A DNA stretch of 64,000 nt from Roseovarius indicus. Lineage in GTDB: Bacteria > Pseudomonadota > Alphaproteobacteria > Rhodobacterales > Rhodobacteraceae. The stretch is taken from positions 1,984,001 to 2,048,000 of the forward strand of contig NZ_CP031598.1 in NCBI RefSeq assembly GCF_008728195.1. Reading direction: 5' to 3'. Position numbers and translations under genes: made by a program. A model generated the notes under the pieces. That model was not told the origin of the DNA, searched no databases, and worked only from the letters and a program-made list of their open reading frames with translations. Below, piece after piece: positions 59,882-64,000 of this stretch (position 1 is its first letter; each line of letters begins with the position of its first letter).

Positions 59882-62800
59882 GTGACGACGGCTCCATCCA
59901 ATCTGAATACGCTACCCGAAATCGAAGCCGCCATGGTCACGCTTCGTACCGGCGCCGGCTCGACACCCTTCATCCTCGACATGCCTGTGCCCCCCGGTCT
60001 TCAACAGGCCGCCGAAAAGGCACTGAAATCCTACTCCATCTTCATGATCCTGGACAAGTTTCCCACACTTGGTGTCTGGGGCGTCCTGCTACCCCTCTCT
60101 CGGAACTATGCGGAGGATGGCAAGCACGTCTATCGCCATATCACGTCCTTCCTCGGAAGAGTGAGCGACGATCAACAGGAGATCGAGATGCTGAAGAGCC
60201 GATATCGCCAGGCCGCCCGGCGGATCGGCCTGCCCATACCAACATCGAACCAGCCCACCGGCCTCTTTTTCGCCGCGATGGGCCCTGCCAAGGCGCAGTT
60301 GGAGGTACTTGCAAACGCGCTGGTCTGGATGGCCCTGCACCATGGACCTCCGGCGACAGAAGACACCGCCTCCGCGCGCGCCTGGCAACGACGCGCCGTT
60401 GCCAGGCGCTGTCCGAACCACACCCGCATCCAGGCAACTGTCCGGTTCGACCAATCCGCCCACATCGCCCAACGCTTCGACTACTGGCGTCGGGGCGAGG
60501 CTGCCAACGGCGAGCGCGAGGACTTGCTCTTCGATGCCTACGACCGCGCCATCGCCTCCTTCCACCGCAAGAGATCGGATATCGTCGCACCGCCGAAGGT
60601 CCTCTGGTCGGGCGCGGAACTGGCCGTGGAACCGGAACCCTCCCGGCATAGACAATCGCTCACCCTGGGAGCTTTCCCGACGCCCGTCGCAGCGGGCACC
60701 ATCACGCGCATCCCGGCGCCGTGGCCGGGAAAACTCTCCTGGCGCTGCAGGAACCAGTCACAGGACATCCATCTCGCACCGCAACCCGGAGAAATTCTCC
60801 TGTTCGACGCAGACTCAGGGGCACTCCTGACACGTGAGCGACAGGACGCAGGGGCAACAACTGCTTCTGCAGAACGACTTGTCATCCTGTCTCGGGGCGC
60901 CTTCTCCTCGCCCTCGTTCGGGCCTGCGATCCCAGCGGAAGATCCCGACTTCCGTGTCGCCTGGGCCGTGAACGGAGAGACTCTGGAATTCGAAGATGGG
61001 CAACGCTTTGATATATCTGCGCCCGAGGAAGCATCGATCTGGCTCGACGCGCGCAGCCTCGCCTCGGATGGTTCTCGCCGCTTGCTCTCCTGCGAGGGCG
61101 CTGTCGTCGTCAAGCTCGATGCCGAGATCGGTGGACGCAGCCGGATTCTTCGAGCAACCTTCGGCAATATGCGCCGTTTCCGCGAAATCACGGTCAACAG
61201 CGAAGGTATCGCGCGGCTTCCCTTCACGGACCTCGGCCTCGCGATCGCCGACGCTCCTCAAAAAATCCGTTTCGACGTCCTGGCGCCGGGCGCTGCCGGG
61301 GATGCAGCCGCCCGGGCAGAACTCTCGGCCGCCGCCTGGATATGGCCCGGTGTCGCGCGGATCGATGGAGATCCCGCCGTTCTGCCCCGCCCGGCCAACT
61401 TCCTCCCCGCCCATAGCGCCGGGCTTCGCGAAACCCCCGGAGGTCTCGTCGTCGACGACCGGGCCGATGTCGAGACCCCTATTCTCGGTGTCTCCTCGGA
61501 TGGTGAAATCCGGGAATTCGGCCTTCGCCTCGATCGCGAAGACCTTTGGCACTATCACGTTCCCACCCAAACCTGGGCGCGGGTTCCCAGGGGAAAGACC
61601 CTCATCTTCGGTCATTCGTCGCTCCACGACACGCTGACGGTCCGATCGACAGACCGGCATGCCGACATCCTTGCGCTCGGGGCGGAAATCCGAGGGCCTT
61701 TCATCGGTCGGACGTCATGGGAAATCGGCGCCAGCCTCCTGGAGGCGCCGACGGGCGACGACAGGATCGCCTTGCGCAGGAAGGGCGGGCGGATCGATCT
61801 TCTCGCCAGGATCCGCCATGTCGACGACCCCCGGAATATCGATCTCACCATGGAAAACAACCGGCTCGACCTGTCGCTCGACCACCGCGGTGAGGTCGAT
61901 GCCATTCGGATCGATATTCGCAGAGCGGATGGTGCATCCGTGGTCGCCGACCATTCCCTCGGTCGCAGGCCCGTTCCCCTGCCCGCCTTCCACGGCCTCT
62001 CGGTACGCCACGACCCCACGGAACAGCGCCTCACAATCTCCCTTCCCCTGGATCCCGCAGCGGCCCCGGGACGGATGCGGCTTCTCTACCGCGCCACCAA
62101 CGAAGAGACATTTCAACCTTTCAAAGACAGCGATGGAGCGGATATCGCACTTGGCCTGCCAGGCGAAATCGACCAGATCGATATCGCCTGCCTGAAAAAC
62201 CTTGCCGGCTTTCTCGCCCAAAAGAGTCCCACCGCTCTCGGGGACCAGGTCAAGTCTGCCCTCCAGCCCGCCTACGAACAGGCAATCCGAGAGATTTCGC
62301 CTTCGCGGATGGTCGGTCCGATCAAGGCCGCACTCCTCGACATGCCCGACGTCGATGAGTGTGCGCCGCGACACGATCTCGCCGGATCGGCTCCATGGAT
62401 TTTCGAGGCCCCTGGCGCTGCGTTCTCGGGCATAAGCGCGGGCTCCGGCCTCACCCCGCTCGCTCAACTCGCGCGCCACCCCCGGGTGCCGGGACTTCCC
62501 GACCCTCGAGGAGACGATCCGATGCAGGCCTGGCTGGCGCGCCTTGCAACAGATGTCGAGCTGCCGCCCGACTTCGCATCCGGCAGGCTCGAAGCAGCAT
62601 TCCATGCCCTGCGCTTTCGCACGAGAGATACGGACCTGCACGATCTCGTCACCGACGATCTTCTGTCGGCGACGGTGCGCCTTGTCACGGATGCCCATGT
62701 CGACAACCTCGGGCACCTGCGATCCTTCGATGCCGGTGGCGGTGGCGATCCCCGGCCAGCTCGCATTGCCGCCTCGATCGAACGTTTCGCCAGAGCGGCA

Positions 62801-62971
62801 GCCCTCGGCGAAGCCGAGAGGCACGTCGATGGGCTGGTCACGCGCACCGGCCTGCCTCGAGCCGAGATCGGCCAGGCCCTTACATTGATGCTGCGGGCGG
62901 GCATCGAATTCTTCGTCTACTTCCGCGGGCTCTGGTCCCAGGCCGCACAACAGCACGAAAGACAGACATGA
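59882..62971 (+). CDS. Large protein of unknown fold, candidate DruH-like defence subunit
   Basis: 1029 residues from a GTG, with TAAGG just upstream. N-terminus (about 1-210) is helical (YSIFMILDKFPTLGVWG, VYRHITSFLG). The long middle (about 220-760) is rich in short beta strands. The C-terminus is helical and ends GIEFFVYFRGLW. No nuclease, ATPase or methylase motif is seen. Overlaps the following SF2 helicase by ATGA. Length, lack of known domains and obligate coupling to a large helicase match DruH of Druantia type III, but I assign this by architecture, not by alignment. Codon third positions favour C, unlike the G-rich wobble of the metabolic genes to the left. Confidence 0.6.
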   Translation: MTTAPSNLNTLPEIEAAMVTLRTGAGSTPFILDMPVPPGLQQAAEKALKSYSIFMILDKFPTLGVWGVLLPLSRNYAEDGKHVYRHITSFLGRVSDDQQEIEMLKSRYRQAARRIGLPIPTSNQPTGLFFAAMGPAKAQLEVLANALVWMALHHGPPATEDTASARAWQRRAVARRCPNHTRIQATVRFDQSAHIAQRFDYWRRGEAANGEREDLLFDAYDRAIASFHRKRSDIVAPPKVLWSGAELAVEPEPSRHRQSLTLGAFPTPVAAGTITRIPAPWPGKLSWRCRNQSQDIHLAPQPGEILLFDADSGALLTRERQDAGATTASAERLVILSRGAFSSPSFGPAIPAEDPDFRVAWAVNGETLEFEDGQRFDISAPEEASIWLDARSLASDGSRRLLSCEGAVVVKLDAEIGGRSRILRATFGNMRRFREITVNSEGIARLPFTDLGLAIADAPQKIRFDVLAPGAAGDAAARAELSAAAWIWPGVARIDGDPAVLPRPANFLPAHSAGLRETPGGLVVDDRADVETPILGVSSDGEIREFGLRLDREDLWHYHVPTQTWARVPRGKTLIFGHSSLHDTLTVRSTDRHADILALGAEIRGPFIGRTSWEIGASLLEAPTGDDRIALRRKGGRIDLLARIRHVDDPRNIDLTMENNRLDLSLDHRGEVDAIRIDIRRADGASVVADHSLGRRPVPLPAFHGLSVRHDPTEQRLTISLPLDPAAAPGRMRLLYRATNEETFQPFKDSDGADIALGLPGEIDQIDIACLKNLAGFLAQKSPTALGDQVKSALQPAYEQAIREISPSRMVGPIKAALLDMPDVDECAPRHDLAGSAPWIFEAPGAAFSGISAGSGLTPLAQLARHPRVPGLPDPRGDDPMQAWLARLATDVELPPDFASGRLEAAFHALRFRTRDTDLHDLVTDDLLSATVRLVTDAHVDNLGHLRSFDAGGGGDPRPARIAASIERFARAAALGEAERHVDGLVTRTGLPRAEIGQALTLMLRAGIEFFVYFRGLWSQAAQQHERQT

Positions 62972-64000
62972 CAGACCTCGACCCGAATGCCTTTCGAGAT
63001 CACCTCAACGCGACCATGGCGCGCTTCGTGTCGACCAGTTCGCCGATCAATGACATCCGCGCGCCGGAGCTCGCCCGCCAGGTCCGGGACGCCGTCGCGA
63101 GCATGCAATTCGTCAAGGGTCCCAATGTCGAGATGCTGCCCGACTTCGAAAAGGGTCGCAGCCTCCAAGCGCTTGCCAGCGATGATTTGCTTGCGCCGCA
63201 ATGGTCCGCCTTTGCGACCAATGCCCCCTCGGTCTGGTCACGACCCTTGCATGCCCACCAGGAAAGCGCCCTGCTGCGCGACGAGAACTACCTCGTTGCG
63301 ACCGGGACGGGTTCCGGCAAGACCGAGGCCTTCCTCTACCCGATGATCGACCAGATCCTCAAGCAGGGCGACCTGTCGCGCCCCGGGGTCCGGGCCATCC
63401 TTGTCTACCCACTCAATGCACTGGCCAACGACCAGCTCAACCGAATTGCCTCCCTGCTTTTCCGCGACCTCGGGGATCCCGGCATCACGCTCGGCCGCTA
63501 CACCGGCCAGGTGAAGGCCAATGCCACGCGGGACGAGGAGATCACGCGACTGCGGGACACGCCCACCTTCCAGGAGATCTTCGGGGAAGACGCGGATGTG
63601 CCGTTGAACTGGAAGCTCTCCCGAAAGGAAATGCGCGAGGCGCCGCCCCATATCCTGATCACCAACTACGCCATGCTCGAGCATATCCTGCTTCTGCCGA
63701 CAAATCGCCCGCTTCTGGCCGACGCGCGCCTCAACACGATCGTACTCGACGAGATCCACACCTATGCCGGGGCGCAGGCGATCGAAGTGGCTTTCCTGCT
63801 TCGGCGCCTCAAGGCGCACCTGGGTGTCCCAGACGGAGCCATACGCTGCATCGGGACCTCGGCCTCGCTGGACCCGGGGCGCAAGGGCGAACTGGCGAAT
63901 TTCGCCAGCAACCTCTTCGGAGAACCCTTCGGAGGGGAAGCCTCGGTGATCACCTCCCAGCGCAAGACGCATCCTGCCCTCTCCGCCATGCCGACGCCGA
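62968..64000 (+). CDS. SF2 DEAD/DEAH-box helicase, N-terminal 344 residues, candidate DruE-like
   Basis: Begins with ATG overlapping the previous stop (ATGA) and runs off the window end. Q-motif-like region LHAHQESALL, Walker A GTGSGKTE (about residues 112-119), Ia VYPLNALANDQL, Walker B DEIHTYAGAQ, and motif III GTSAS. The spacing and the sequence ITNYAMLEHILLLP are typical of the Hrq1/MrfA/DUF1998 helicase branch to which DruE and DISARM DrmA belong. A full DruE is about 1,800-2,100 residues, so the visible part would be less than a fifth. Prediction: the rest carries a helicase C domain and DUF1998. Confidence 0.75.
   Translation, partial: MTDLDPNAFRDHLNATMARFVSTSSPINDIRAPELARQVRDAVASMQFVKGPNVEMLPDFEKGRSLQALASDDLLAPQWSAFATNAPSVWSRPLHAHQESALLRDENYLVATGTGSGKTEAFLYPMIDQILKQGDLSRPGVRAILVYPLNALANDQLNRIASLLFRDLGDPGITLGRYTGQVKANATRDEEITRLRDTPTFQEIFGEDADVPLNWKLSRKEMREAPPHILITNYAMLEHILLLPTNRPLLADARLNTIVLDEIHTYAGAQAIEVAFLLRRLKAHLGVPDGAIRCIGTSASLDPGRKGELANFASNLFGEPFGGEASVITSQRKTHPALSAMPTP

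Noticed and set aside
58086..64000. Integrase, transposase or insertion sequence at the island edge
   Set aside because: None could be identified on either strand; if an integrase exists it lies beyond the right edge.

Overview
The window is a stretch of high-GC, gene-dense chromosome from an alphaproteobacterium, most likely a marine Rhodobacteraceae (Roseobacter-group) member. The reasons are the tripartite TRAP transporter, the FadE-FadI-FadJ style beta-oxidation operon, the fused cytochrome oxidase subunit I/III, the RibB protein with a dead GTP-cyclohydrolase tail, and the many translationally coupled ATGA/GTGA gene overlaps. No species can be named from the sequence alone.

Layout. (1) 1-6714: sugar-acid metabolism. 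A 2-hydroxyacid dehydrogenase (cut by the window edge), the four-carbon sugar-acid genes otnI-otnC-otnK behind a perfect GntR-type palindrome, a transketolase, and a divergent KDPG aldolase. (2) 6731-10386: an MscS-type channel and RibBX. (3) 10487-31564: a large accessory acyl-CoA cluster. It holds an MFS transporter, SDR, two acyl-CoA dehydrogenases, two MaoC-type proteins, enoyl-CoA hydratase, flavoprotein oxidoreductase, a three-part biotin-dependent acyl-CoA carboxylase (separate BC, BCCP and CT genes), TRAP transporter, flavin reductase, a four-domain rhodanese, a MocR regulator, an acyl-CoA ligase and an alpha/beta hydrolase. A 16-base motif recurs at five sites in four of its intergenic regions and suggests one shared regulator. 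(4) 31666-37205: an alternative heme-copper oxidase operon with a CtaG-like factor and a triheme cytochrome c. (5) 37320-40334: LigD and an ExoD-like protein. (6) 40418-47826: long-chain beta-oxidation operon ending in a CoA-transferase. (7) 48116-57942: a membrane cyclic-nucleotide-binding protein, ProC, and an operon combining a polyamine/opine-type ABC importer with a very unusual single-chain enzyme (Mo-bisMGD oxidoreductase fused to a flavin/2Fe-2S reductase), with a divergent LysR regulator.

(8) From about 58066 to the right edge the sequence changes character. A 20-base copy of a tRNA-Gln 3' end (including CCA) marks a probable integration site. It is followed by AT-richer DNA, orphan small genes, and then two coupled large genes: a ~1029-residue protein without recognised domains and the N-terminus of a large SF2 helicase. 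I read this as a genomic island carrying a phage-defence system resembling Druantia type III (DruH-DruE), truncated by the window end. The best candidates for new biology are this island, the fused molybdo-flavoenzyme with its importer, and the acyl-CoA carboxylase cluster with its shared operator motif.
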